This document shows, piece by piece, positions 1 through 5,472 of a stretch of DNA of 6,292 nucleotides (positions within the stretch are counted from its first letter, which is position 1; every line of letters starts with the position of its first letter). The notes under the pieces were generated by a model. That model worked only from the letters and a program-made list of their open reading frames with translations. It was not told where the DNA came from and searched no databases. The stretch covers positions 1 to 6,292 of the forward strand of contig JADFWA010000381.1 of assembly GCA_015222855.1 (NCBI GenBank), written 5' to 3'. A program made the translations under genes and the position numbers. Origin of the DNA: Pseudomonadota bacterium. Its GTDB lineage: Bacteria; Desulfobacterota; Syntrophia; Syntrophales; JADFWA01.

Positions 1-6
1 ATATTG

Positions 7-41
7 TTTCGTATTTCGAGTTTCGTGCTTCGGATTTCCGG
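7..41. repeat. Degenerate 7-nt tandem array (TTTCGNN)
   Basis: Five consecutive heptads can be read: TTTCGTA, TTTCGAG, TTTCGTG, CTTCGGA and TTTCCGG, with a weaker sixth (TTTATCC) running on to about 48. The array lies just beyond the stop codon of the minus-strand 117-residue gene and may continue off the left edge. No T-run or strong hairpin makes it a convincing terminator. Confidence 0.6.
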
Positions 42-51
42 TTTATCCGGG

Positions 52-405
52 TTATGGGGATTTAATTTTCACCTTCACCTCGGCGGTGAGCTTTTTCAAG
101 AGGTCACGGGAGAGGCTTTTTTCGATTTCTTCCGTGTCGATTTGCATGACCTCGCAAAAGGCATATATAAACCCCTGATAGAGGTCGATTAAGCAGGTAA
201 GCCCCCCATCGTCCTGTCCTGAAAGCAGTGCGTCATTGATGGTCATCCGGATAAATTCATCATCAGACAGCTGTAGGGACGATTTCTGGAGGCAATTCCA
301 GTATTCAGCAGGCTCTACCAGTTCACTGTCACGCAGCCAGCTAAGCTGTAGATAGACACAATAGCAATACTCGACTCTTTCCCTTATCTTTTCTTCGGAA
401 AGCAT
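52..405 (-). CDS. Hypothetical protein, 117 aa, coupled to YcaO
   Basis: I do not recognise this family. The protein is small, mainly acidic in its first two thirds and predicted by eye to be mostly helical. It has no signal peptide or obvious membrane segment. Five cysteines (C14, C16, C38, C71, C84) are scattered and form no CxxC pair; the C-terminal 20 residues are lysine-rich. The ATG directly follows the TGA of the YcaO gene (TGAATG, no gap), and AAAGGA inside the end of the YcaO gene sits about 6 nt before it, so the two are almost certainly co-transcribed and translationally coupled. That suggests a partner or accessory role for the YcaO enzyme, but this is inference from position only. 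It is much shorter than TfuA, the usual partner of archaeal YcaO, and shows no resemblance to it that I can see. That it is a real gene is well supported; its function is unknown. Confidence 0.8.
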   Translation of the reverse strand: MLSEEKIRERVEYCYCVYLQLSWLRDSELVEPAEYWNCLQKSSLQLSDDEFIRMTINDALLSGQDDGGLTCLIDLYQGFIYAFCEVMQIDTEEIEKSLSRDLLKKLTAEVKVKIKSP

Positions 406-1617
406 TCAGTTTCCTTTCGGTTTGAACAACCTTTCACCCATCCTTGTCCTGTCGAAGCAGTAGGCCTCCATTCCGGGGATTATCGTTCTTACGGTGGGAA
501 TGCCTATTTCGGGTCTCGTCAGATCAACGGTGATGACTCTCCGCAGTCCCCGTTCCTCCAGTCTTGTCATGACAGTTTCGATATCCTTCGAGATGTCCTC
601 GCTGTACCCCGCCTCCAGTTCGCCAAGGTTCTTCTGTCTGTAAGCACAAAAGCGCGGATCATCAACTTCACCTCCTCGTTGCAAATAGGGGGGGATGTGA
701 TCAACCAGGCCTTCAATACCGTATTTTTGGATAAACAGGGCCCTGGTTGTGGCAAGCTCCAGCAGGGCGCGGGCCATGGCCACTTTGGGATCGAGGTGAG
801 CGCCGAAGCCGTCTACGGGCATCATGCCCTCATGAATCAAATCCCGTGAGAAGGCGGCGATGACCGGAACCCCGATGTCCGATGTGATGTCCTTGCAGAC
901 TATCTCAATATCCGCCTTTTTAAATTTCTTTAGTATGTCCAGGATAAACTGATTATCAGCACGATCTTTTATCAGGAGTGCGTCATCCGGTTCATGGCTG
1001 TATTTGGCGATACTCCAGGCATCCCTTTCTATTACCTCTGTAAGAGCGTGAAAGATCGCCTCTTCCATTGTGTTGCCGGAGGCAATTCCGTCTGTATTGG
1101 TGTTTATTAATGGGACATCGTCAAAAGTGAATGGATGGTAGACAGCGCAGGCCGGAATCAGAATTTCTTCGTCTTTGATCAGATCATATCCCTGAACCCA
1201 GTATAATTTACCGTCAGGGTTGTAGTCTGAAAATCGTGAGAGGATGAGCTGCTGGGGGTCGAGGGTGTTACATTTGATTTTTAAGTTGTTGTAGCTCCCC
1301 TTTATCAGATTTTTTGTGTCTGCTTCTCTGAATTCCGAAGAATACCTTTCTATCGCCTCCATCGTTACCGACACCTCAGCCTGTGTCTTGGAGGCGCCCT
1401 TGCCGGTATGGTCGGTTCTGGAGCCGTCAGGTCTGATCCTGTAGCAGGTAAAGACGGGGATCCCGATTCTGTCAACCTCTGTGGCGTCCCGGAGGGATTT
1501 CATCTCAAGTATTTTCTGCTTGCTCTGAACAGAATGGAGTGTCGCATCGGGTATTCTGGCACGGTGTGTTTCCAGGATGTAGACTTTTTTGCATTCGTTC
1601 AGGATTATTTTTCCCAT
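406..1617 (-). CDS. Stand-alone YcaO-family ATP-dependent enzyme
   Basis: YcaO enzymes use ATP to activate a peptide backbone amide, giving azolines, thioamides or amidines; E. coli YcaO instead affects ribosomal S12 methylthiolation. The ATP/Mg signature is intact in this 403-residue protein: HTGKGAS (70-76), E87 and E90 in MEAIERYSSEF, then E186, E194, E197 and R198 in the second helix ending EVIERDAW. The spacing of these glutamates matches the pattern I recall for E. coli YcaO. The DRIGIPVFTCYR segment (49-60) and the RTIIPGMEAY segment near the C-terminus resemble the archaeal YcaO proteins that thioamidate McrA. The C-terminus (FKPKGN) lacks the PxPxP tail of azoline cyclodehydratases. 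No TfuA, E1-like or PqqD-like gene is visible, so substrate and product are unknown. The start is ATG with a weak TAGGT site 8 nt upstream. A promoter lies at 1728-1756, and the 117-residue gene follows with no gap. Confidence 0.88.
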   Translation of the reverse strand: MGKIILNECKKVYILETHRARIPDATLHSVQSKQKILEMKSLRDATEVDRIGIPVFTCYRIRPDGSRTDHTGKGASKTQAEVSVTMEAIERYSSEFREADTKNLIKGSYNNLKIKCNTLDPQQLILSRFSDYNPDGKLYWVQGYDLIKDEEILIPACAVYHPFTFDDVPLINTNTDGIASGNTMEEAIFHALTEVIERDAWSIAKYSHEPDDALLIKDRADNQFILDILKKFKKADIEIVCKDITSDIGVPVIAAFSRDLIHEGMMPVDGFGAHLDPKVAMARALLELATTRALFIQKYGIEGLVDHIPPYLQRGGEVDDPRFCAYRQKNLGELEAGYSEDISKDIETVMTRLEERGLRRVITVDLTRPEIGIPTVRTIIPGMEAYCFDRTRMGERLFKPKGN

Positions 1618-1645
1618 TTCTTTTTACCTATAACATATCATATTT

Positions 1646-1695
1646 CCCTCTCTCTCACGCGGCGCAAGCGCCTGCGCTGCACGTGAGGGAGAGGG
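1646..1695. repeat. REP-like palindrome in the YcaO leader
   Basis: Outer arms CCCTCTCTCTCAC (1646-1658) and GTGAGGGAGAGGG (1683-1695) pair over 13 bp with one G-T wobble. The inner arms GCGGCGC (1659-1665) and GCGCTGC (1674-1680) pair over 7 bp around an 8-nt loop, with a 2-nt bulge (AC) on the right side. The right arm runs on as TTAGGGTGAGGGGGAGG, the wording of a widespread intergenic CCCTCTCCC/GGGAGAGGGTTAGGGTGAGG repeat known in many proteobacteria. No T-run follows on either strand, so it is not an intrinsic terminator. It lies between the predicted YcaO transcription start and its ATG, so it would be in that mRNA's 5' leader. Confidence 0.75.
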
Positions 1696-1727
1696 TTAGG
1701 GTGAGGGGGAGGATTTTCAATGCGGGG

Positions 1728-1756
1728 AGTATAGGAGAGCGATGGTTGTGTGTCAA
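1728..1756 (-). promoter_or_regulatory. Sigma70-type promoter for the YcaO operon
   Basis: On the minus strand TTGACA (1756-1751) is a perfect -35 box, followed by a 17-nt spacer and TATACT (1733-1728), five of six bases of the -10 consensus. Transcription should start near 1721 and give a leader of about 104 nt that contains the REP-like palindrome. Confidence 0.72.
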
Positions 1757-1785
1757 GGAGGAAACATTTAAAACTACTTATTATC

Positions 1786-1820
1786 AGGCACAAGGCAAAA
1801 GGCGAAGGGCAAAAGGGACG
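1786..1820. repeat. Degenerate 7-nt tandem array (AGGCAAA-like)
   Basis: Five heptads can be read: AGGCACA, AGGCAAA, AGGCGAA, GGGCAAA and AGGGACG. The array lies between the Cys-rich gene and the YcaO promoter. It is preceded by AACTACTTA (1772-1780), a motif also found beside the 8-nt array at the right end of the window. No coding function is seen. Confidence 0.6.
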
Positions 1821-1850
1821 CTCCTCAAGGGGAAGTAGTCCTCACTCCAA

Positions 1851-2060
1851 TTACCATTTGCCCTTAAATATAGCGTTGGGGTTTATCTTAGGGTCACGGG
1901 CGCAGGAAGGGCAGTAATACGTGGGGATGACGGTTCCACAGCCGTAGCCGAAGAACTCCAGACAGGCACAATTTGTACACAGCGGCATTTCACAGCCGGA
2001 GCATTTTGTAACCGCCTTTTCCTTTCTGCATATCATGCAGGTCTTTTTGCCTTCACTCAC
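1851..2060 (-). CDS. Small Cys-rich putative zinc-binding protein, 69 aa
   Basis: Ten of 69 residues are cysteine. Four CxxC pairs can be seen (C8/C11, C20/C23, C28/C31, C50/C53), plus C33 and C41. The order resembles small cross-brace zinc modules of the B-box or HIT-finger kind and would bind two zinc ions. An iron-sulfur role cannot be excluded from sequence alone. There is no signal peptide or membrane segment, so it is presumably cytoplasmic. The start is GTG, chosen because a perfect AAGGAGG lies 8 nt upstream; no in-frame ATG fits. It is divergent from the M24 gene and has its own candidate promoter at 2102-2130. It lies 233 nt upstream of the YcaO gene on the same strand, but that gene has its own promoter, so a shared operon is doubtful. 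Function unknown. Confidence 0.82.
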   Translation of the reverse strand: MSEGKKTCMICRKEKAVTKCSGCEMPLCTNCACLEFFGYGCGTVIPTYYCPSCARDPKINPNAIFKGKW

Positions 2061-2068
2061 GCGTGATC

Positions 2069-2075
2069 CCTCCTT
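2069..2075 (-). promoter_or_regulatory. Ribosome binding site fixing the GTG start
   Basis: AAGGAGG on the minus strand, with an 8-nt spacer to the GTG at 2060-2058. It is the strongest support for the non-ATG start of the Cys-rich protein. Confidence 0.85.
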
Positions 2076-2101
2076 TTATTATTTTACAACATTTCTATTA
2101 C

Positions 2102-2130
2102 TTAATAAATCCATTGTTTTTGTGTTTCAA
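2102..2130 (-). promoter_or_regulatory. Candidate promoter of the Cys-rich gene
   Basis: On the minus strand TTGAAA (2130-2125) and TATTAA (2107-2102) are separated by 17 nt, matching five and four of six consensus bases. The start point would be near 2095, giving a leader of about 35 nt with the AAGGAGG site. The region is AT-rich, so chance matches are possible. No equally good promoter was found for the divergent M24 gene. Confidence 0.5.
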
Positions 2131-2207
2131 AACATTGGAAGCCGGTTGCAAAAGCCATGGTTTTCGGCTAATCTGGCATACCTGTGAAGGGAAATGTTGA
2201 GCAGAAT

Positions 2208-2212
2208 GGAGG
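2208..2212 (+). promoter_or_regulatory. Ribosome binding site fixing the M24 start
   Basis: GGAGG lies 8 nt before the ATG at 2221. The in-frame upstream ATGs at 2194 and 2206 are less likely: the first has GAAGGG only 2 nt before it, and the second has no site. Confidence 0.75.
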
Positions 2213-2220
2213 ATGAGTTT

Positions 2221-3396
2221 ATGGAACCACAAGACCGCATTAGAGTTTTGCAGGAGAAAATATGCGAACAAAATTTGGCCGGCGCCTTGTTGCTCTATTC
2301 CCGTGATGTGCTTTATTACACGGGCACGGCACAGCCGTCGTACCTTGTGGTTTTGCCCGAGGATTACTTTTTGTTTGTAAGGAGCGGCTTTGACTTTGCC
2401 GTGAATGATGTATTCATCGAAAAAGATAAAATAAAGGAAGAGCGCAAGCTGGGGAATATCTACGAAGAGATTTTCTCCGGATTAAAAACGGGAAGCAAAA
2501 AGATTGGCACAGAGTTGGACATTCTTACAGTAGAGCAATTCAAGAATTTCAAAGATGTCTTTCCTGATTATGATTTTGTCAATATTTCACCCACGGTTTT
2601 AGAACAGAGAAAGAGAAAAGATTCTTCAGAGATAGATAAAATCAAGGTGGCCTGTGATGTGGTCCATAAGGGTCATGAGGCGGTTCTTGCCACCTTGAGG
2701 GAGGGCATTACAGAGCTGGAACTTGCGGCTGCTGTGGAAAATGCCCATCGACTGGCGGGGCATGAAGGAATATTTTTCATTAGGCTACCGGATTTTTTTA
2801 TGAGTCGTGGGCCGATCTCCTCAGGATCAAACCTCTTCAAGATCAGCGGTGTTGTTTACACAATAACAGGCGTGGGATTGAGTCCGTCCGTACCTGCAGG
2901 ACCTTCAAGAAGAAAAATCTCGAGAGGAGAACCGGTCATCGTTGACATTCCAACTTTTGTAGACGGATACCATGCGGATCAGACAAGGACATATTGTCTG
3001 GGAAAGGCCGATGAAAAGATCAAAACAATGTATGATAATCTGAAAGATATCGCAGATCATCTCATAGATAGTATAAAACCCGGAATGAAATGCAGTGAGA
3101 TTTATCAGATGGCAATAGAAAAATCAAAGGAGCTCAAGGTGGCAGAGGCCTTTCTGAATTTTGGAAAGGGGAGAAGGAGTCGGCTCCTTGGACATGGGAT
3201 TGGACTGGAATTGAATGAACCACCTATCCCCTCTGCGTATGATCATTCTGAAGTAGCCGATGACTATGTCATCGCCCTGGATATGCACATGATGGATGAG
3301 GGTGCAGGTGTGGTTAAGCTGGAAGATATGATCTTAATCAGGCAGGGGGGCAATGAGATATTGACAAGAAGTCCGAGAGAACTCTGTGAGATATAA
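2221..3396 (+). CDS. M24-family (Xaa-Pro peptidase-like) protein
   Basis: A creatinase-type N-terminal domain (about 1-125) precedes a pita-bread M24 domain (about 130-385), 391 residues in all, the usual size for bacterial aminopeptidase P/prolidase-like proteins. M24 peptidases release the residue before proline using two metal ions held by D, D, H, E, E. D242 and D253 (in VDIPTFVDGYHADQTRT), H325 (GHGIGLEL) and E368 (KLEDMIL) are present. The usual TIEPG segment is replaced by ALDMH, putting D354 where the fourth ligand glutamate is expected. The usual HExP histidine is N332 (NEPP), and the histidine normally found in the loop before the first Asp is not apparent (GVGLSPSVPAGPS instead). 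The protein may therefore be a divergent peptidase, a non-peptidase hydrolase of the creatinase/DoeA kind, or inactive. It has no signal peptide and is presumably cytoplasmic. An alternative start at 2194 would add 9 residues. No terminator is seen before the next gene. Confidence 0.88.
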   Translation: MEPQDRIRVLQEKICEQNLAGALLLYSRDVLYYTGTAQPSYLVVLPEDYFLFVRSGFDFAVNDVFIEKDKIKEERKLGNIYEEIFSGLKTGSKKIGTELDILTVEQFKNFKDVFPDYDFVNISPTVLEQRKRKDSSEIDKIKVACDVVHKGHEAVLATLREGITELELAAAVENAHRLAGHEGIFFIRLPDFFMSRGPISSGSNLFKISGVVYTITGVGLSPSVPAGPSRRKISRGEPVIVDIPTFVDGYHADQTRTYCLGKADEKIKTMYDNLKDIADHLIDSIKPGMKCSEIYQMAIEKSKELKVAEAFLNFGKGRRSRLLGHGIGLELNEPPIPSAYDHSEVADDYVIALDMHMMDEGAGVVKLEDMILIRQGGNEILTRSPRELCEI

Positions 3397-3488
3397 CTTC
3401 AATATTAATAAAAGAGGAGAGGTACGTTTGGGGGCATAAGGTCATAGCCAACAACGATATTATAAATACCCCGGATTAACTTTTCCTA

Positions 3489-3516
3489 TTGCCGGATCAA
3501 ATTGAAGTGATATGAT
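3489..3516 (+). promoter_or_regulatory. Candidate extended -10 promoter for the hydrolase
   Basis: TTGCCG (3489-3494) and TATGAT (3511-3516) are 16 nt apart, and TG at 3508-3509 makes an extended -10. Transcription should start near 3523, leaving a leader of about 38 nt. The rest of the 164-nt gap after the M24 gene shows no gene or terminator. Confidence 0.5.
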
Positions 3517-3560
3517 AAACCTTTATTTCTTACCAACAACTACTTAAGGATGCGAGCGTA

Positions 3561-4196
3561 ATGAAAGAAGAACGGATATTTTTCAAGAGTGGAGAATTGG
3601 ATATCGAAGGTCTCTATGCACCTTCTGATGGGCAAAAGGGTGTGGTTATCACTCATCCTCATCCCATGATGGGCGGGAGTATGAGAAATAACGTGGTGTT
3701 TGCCCTGGTTTTGGCATTTTATCAAAACGGGTTTTCAACACTGAGGTTCAATTTCAGGGGTGTGGGACGAAGCGGGGGCATCTATGATGATGGTATTGGT
3801 GAGCAGGAGGATGTGAAAGGGGCAATGGATTTTCTCACGGAGAATGGGAAGAAGGATATATTCCTGACGGGCTATTCCTTCGGAGCGTGGGTCAACACAA
3901 GGTTGATTGCCGATCAGGATTTTCTTTCCGATATAATCATGGTATCACCGCCAATAGATTTCCTTGATTTTGATTTTTCCGGTCAGAAGGGAAAGGTTGG
4001 ACTTGTTATCTGCGGAGACAGTGATCAGTTTTGTCCGATAGATCGTTTAAGGGGAATTACAGAAGAGATAGGCTGCAGGCTTGAGATTGTAGGTGGGGCC
4101 GATCATTTCTATTTTGGTAAAGAAGATGTGATAGCGGGTTATCTCGATGACTATCTGGGGCCGAAAAAGAAAAAAGGGGTTAAGCATTTCGCTTAA
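3561..4196 (+). CDS. Alpha/beta hydrolase, COG2945 type
   Basis: This 211-residue protein has the compact alpha/beta-hydrolase fold without a large lid. [15 protein letters not shown] (32-46) and [13 protein letters not shown] (66-78) are hallmarks of this family. The nucleophile elbow is GYSFGA with Ser106. The acid is probably D155 (GDSDQFCP) and the base H182 (ADHFYF), so the catalytic triad looks complete. Substrates for this family are poorly defined; esters or thioesters are plausible, and the protein is presumably cytoplasmic. The ATG has TAAGGA 10 nt upstream, a usable but distant site. The last residues ([11 protein letters not shown]) are encoded by the left part of the downstream terminator, and the TAA lies inside its right arm. 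The lysine-rich tail is therefore probably a by-product of the terminator rather than part of the fold. Confidence 0.88.
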   Translation: MKEERIFFKSGELDIEGLYAPSDGQKGVVITHPHPMMGGSMRNNVVFALVLAFYQNGFSTLRFNFRGVGRSGGIYDDGIGEQEDVKGAMDFLTENGKKDIFLTGYSFGAWVNTRLIADQDFLSDIIMVSPPIDFLDFDFSGQKGKVGLVICGDSDQFCPIDRLRGITEEIGCRLEIVGGADHFYFGKEDVIAGYLDDYLGPKKKKGVKHFA

Positions 4197-4206
4197 CCCC
4201 TTTTTT
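4170..4206. terminator. Bidirectional Rho-independent terminator
   Basis: A perfect 16-bp stem (4170-4185 with 4191-4206) has a 5-nt loop, ATTTC. Its core is GGGGTTAAGC/GCTTAACCCC, flanked by six A on the left and six T on the right. On the plus strand it ends the hydrolase transcript, whose stop codon (4194-4196) lies in the right arm. On the minus strand it begins 3 nt after the tRNA CCA end and is followed by further T-rich sequence, so it should also end the tRNA transcript. Confidence 0.92.
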
Positions 4207-4209
4207 CAA

Positions 4210-4286
<77 letters not shown>

Positions 4287-4311
4287 ACAATTAATTTTCC
4301 ACGTTACTATC

Positions 4312-4339
4312 ATTATAGTATTTCTGTGTCAAGGGTCTA
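4312..4339 (-). promoter_or_regulatory. Candidate promoter of tRNA-Pro
   Basis: A perfect TATAAT on the minus strand (4317-4312) has TAGACC 16 nt upstream (4339-4334), four of six -35 bases, giving a start near 4305 and about 18 nt of leader. A perfect TTGACA also occurs (4332-4327), but only 9 nt from TATAAT; it could pair with a weak GATAGT 15 nt or TAGTAA 17 nt downstream. The -35 region lies inside the last codons of the comEA-like gene. TACTAT/ATAGTA (4305-4310, 4315-4320) forms a small inverted repeat over the -10. Confidence 0.5.
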
Positions 4340-4886
4340 TGTTTCTTATATAAAGATACTTTTTGATTTTTCCAAGCTTTTTTTCTCCCATGCCGGTTAT
4401 CTTTAACAGATCGTCGGTGCCGGCAATTCTTCCGGCTTCTTCCCTGAGTTTGACTATTGCCTGAGCCGTTTTCTTTCCTATTCCGGGTATGAGCGTTAGA
4501 TCATATGTCGTCGCGCTGTTAATATCGATCGGTATATCGAGGACAATCCTTTTGGCGGCGTCGATTTCCTTTATTTTCACTTGTCCTGAATTTATAACAA
4601 CTTTTCTGCCGGTATCAAGAAGTATAGCAAGATATTTTTCATCAAATCTTCTTATGTCTGGAACCCTTGCGATTCTGAAAAGATCGGAAACCGTCGGTTT
4701 TGGGGGCAAAAAATAGATTCCTTTATAATCTGTATCGCCTGCCAGCTCAACAACCACAGATCCTGCATTTTTTTCAATGTTGTGAGGAGGGTGGAAATGG
4801 TGGAAAAAAGGCCTGCCAAAATAAAGAAAGGTCGTTATCAGAATGACAACGGTCGCACCGCGGAGCTGTCCTTTCGTTATATACAT
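4329..4886 (-). CDS. ComEA-like membrane-anchored helix-hairpin-helix protein
   Basis: Read from the ATG at 4886 the protein has 185 residues. A hydrophobic segment (about 8-28, [15 protein letters not shown]) should anchor it in the inner membrane. Next comes an SLBB-like stretch ([18 protein letters not shown], then a short helix), and the C-terminal 65 residues hold a double helix-hairpin-helix of ComEA type: [20 protein letters not shown] and [20 protein letters not shown]. ComEA proteins bind double-stranded DNA outside the membrane during natural transformation; many bacteria carry such proteins without known competence, so function is not certain. No ComEC is in view. Neither possible start has a good ribosome site. 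A TTG at 4943 would add 19 residues made of KPI/EPI/EPT triplets encoded by the 9-nt repeats, which is probably spurious. The gene lies 106 nt after lysC on the same strand and might be co-transcribed. Confidence 0.8.
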   Translation of the reverse strand: MYITKGQLRGATVVILITTFLYFGRPFFHHFHPPHNIEKNAGSVVVELAGDTDYKGIYFLPPKPTVSDLFRIARVPDIRRFDEKYLAILLDTGRKVVINSGQVKIKEIDAAKRIVLDIPIDINSATTYDLTLIPGIGKKTAQAIVKLREEAGRIAGTDDLLKITGMGEKKLGKIKKYLYIRNIDP

Positions 4887-4888
4887 AC

Positions 4889-4973
4889 TTGGTTTAATTG
4901 GTTTTGTTGGTTCAATTGGTTCTATTGGTTTTGTTATAACCAATTAAACCAATTTAACTAATCGAACCAATAA
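4889..4973. repeat. 9-nt repeats arranged as a large inverted repeat
   Basis: The left half has 9-nt units beginning TTGGTT (TTGGTTTAA, TTGGTTTTG, TTGGTTCAA, TTGGTTCTA, then TTGGTT). The right half has the complement, AACCAATTA, AACCAATTT, AACTAATCG and AACCAATAA. The halves face each other across a TTGTTAT spacer (4931-4937), and unit-by-unit pairing gives an imperfect hairpin of about 36 bp. It fills the gap between lysC and the comEA-like gene and ends 2 nt from that gene's ATG. There is no terminator-like T-run. Confidence 0.8.
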
Positions 4974-4992
4974 AACAGTCTTATCAGTTATT

Positions 4993-5472
4993 TTATTCCT
5001 TCTCCAACCCAAAGGCATCATGAAGCGCCATGACGGCCAGTTCGGTATACTTGGCTTCTATGACACAGGATATCTTTATTTCCGAAGTGCTTATCATCAT
5101 GATGTTTATTCCTTCATTTGCAAGGGCGGCAAACATCCTTGAAGCAACTCCCGCGTGGCTTTTCATCCCGACGCCTACTATGGATATCTTTGAGATGTTT
5201 TCATCGAATTCGACCCTTTCCGCCTCCATATCTTTAGCGGCTATTTTGAGTATCTTCCGAACATCATCTATATCCTTTCTTGGGACTGTAAATGTCATAT
5301 CTGTGTAGTTTTCAATACTTGCATTCTGAATAATCATATCAACCACTATGTTTTGATCTGAAAGCGGGGTAAATAAGCGTGCTGCTATCCCCGGCTTGTC
5401 AGGAACATGAATAACCGTAACCTTTGCCTGATCCCTGTCGTATGTGACACCGGATACAACCACTTTCTCCAT
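4993..5472 (-). CDS. Internal in-frame start: aspartate kinase beta subunit
   Basis: Codon 247 of lysC is ATG (5472-5470), preceded on the minus strand by a perfect AAGGAGG (5487-5481) with an 8-nt spacer, stronger than the site in front of full-length lysC. Starting here would yield a 159-residue polypeptide (MEKVVVSGV...) holding both ACT domains and no kinase domain. B. subtilis aspartokinase II and C. glutamicum LysC are known to make such a beta chain from an in-frame internal start at an equivalent place, forming alpha2beta2 enzymes. The sequence signal is direct; the second product is inferred. Confidence 0.75.
   Translation of the reverse strand: MEKVVVSGVTYDRDQAKVTVIHVPDKPGIAARLFTPLSDQNIVVDMIIQNASIENYTDMTFTVPRKDIDDVRKILKIAAKDMEAERVEFDENISKISIVGVGMKSHAGVASRMFAALANEGINIMMISTSEIKISCVIEAKYTELAVMALHDAFGLEKE

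Noticed and set aside
31..50. CGGAT...ATCCG hairpin as terminator of the YcaO operon
   Set aside because: Only about 5 bp with no following T-run on the minus strand.
52..405. 117-residue protein as a TfuA homologue
   Set aside because: It is too short and shares no motif that I recognise with TfuA.
567..755. Overlapping minus-strand frame inside the YcaO gene, and similar plus-strand frames opposite YcaO, comEA-like and lysC
   Set aside because: They are shadow frames of strongly supported genes, without ribosome sites or recognisable domains.
1851..2060. Cys-rich 69-residue protein as a precursor peptide for the YcaO enzyme
   Set aside because: It is close and cysteine-rich, but the cysteines are in CxxC pairs typical of metal binding, there is no leader/core layout, and the YcaO operon has its own promoter.
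2141..2170. Imperfect palindrome AGCCG...CGGCT with AAAA/TTTT inside, upstream of the M24 gene
   Set aside because: Only 5 plus 4 bp with an unpaired GTTGC between them; too weak to call an operator.
2084..2180. Plus-strand promoter candidates for the M24 gene (TTTACA...TAAATC; TTGCAA...TAATCT)
   Set aside because: Each has only three matching -10 bases in AT-rich DNA, so neither can be supported.
3397..3560. Small gene after AGAGGAGAGG at about 3413-3422
   Set aside because: The only start in range (TTG) meets TAA after three codons, and no other open frame of note exists in the gap.
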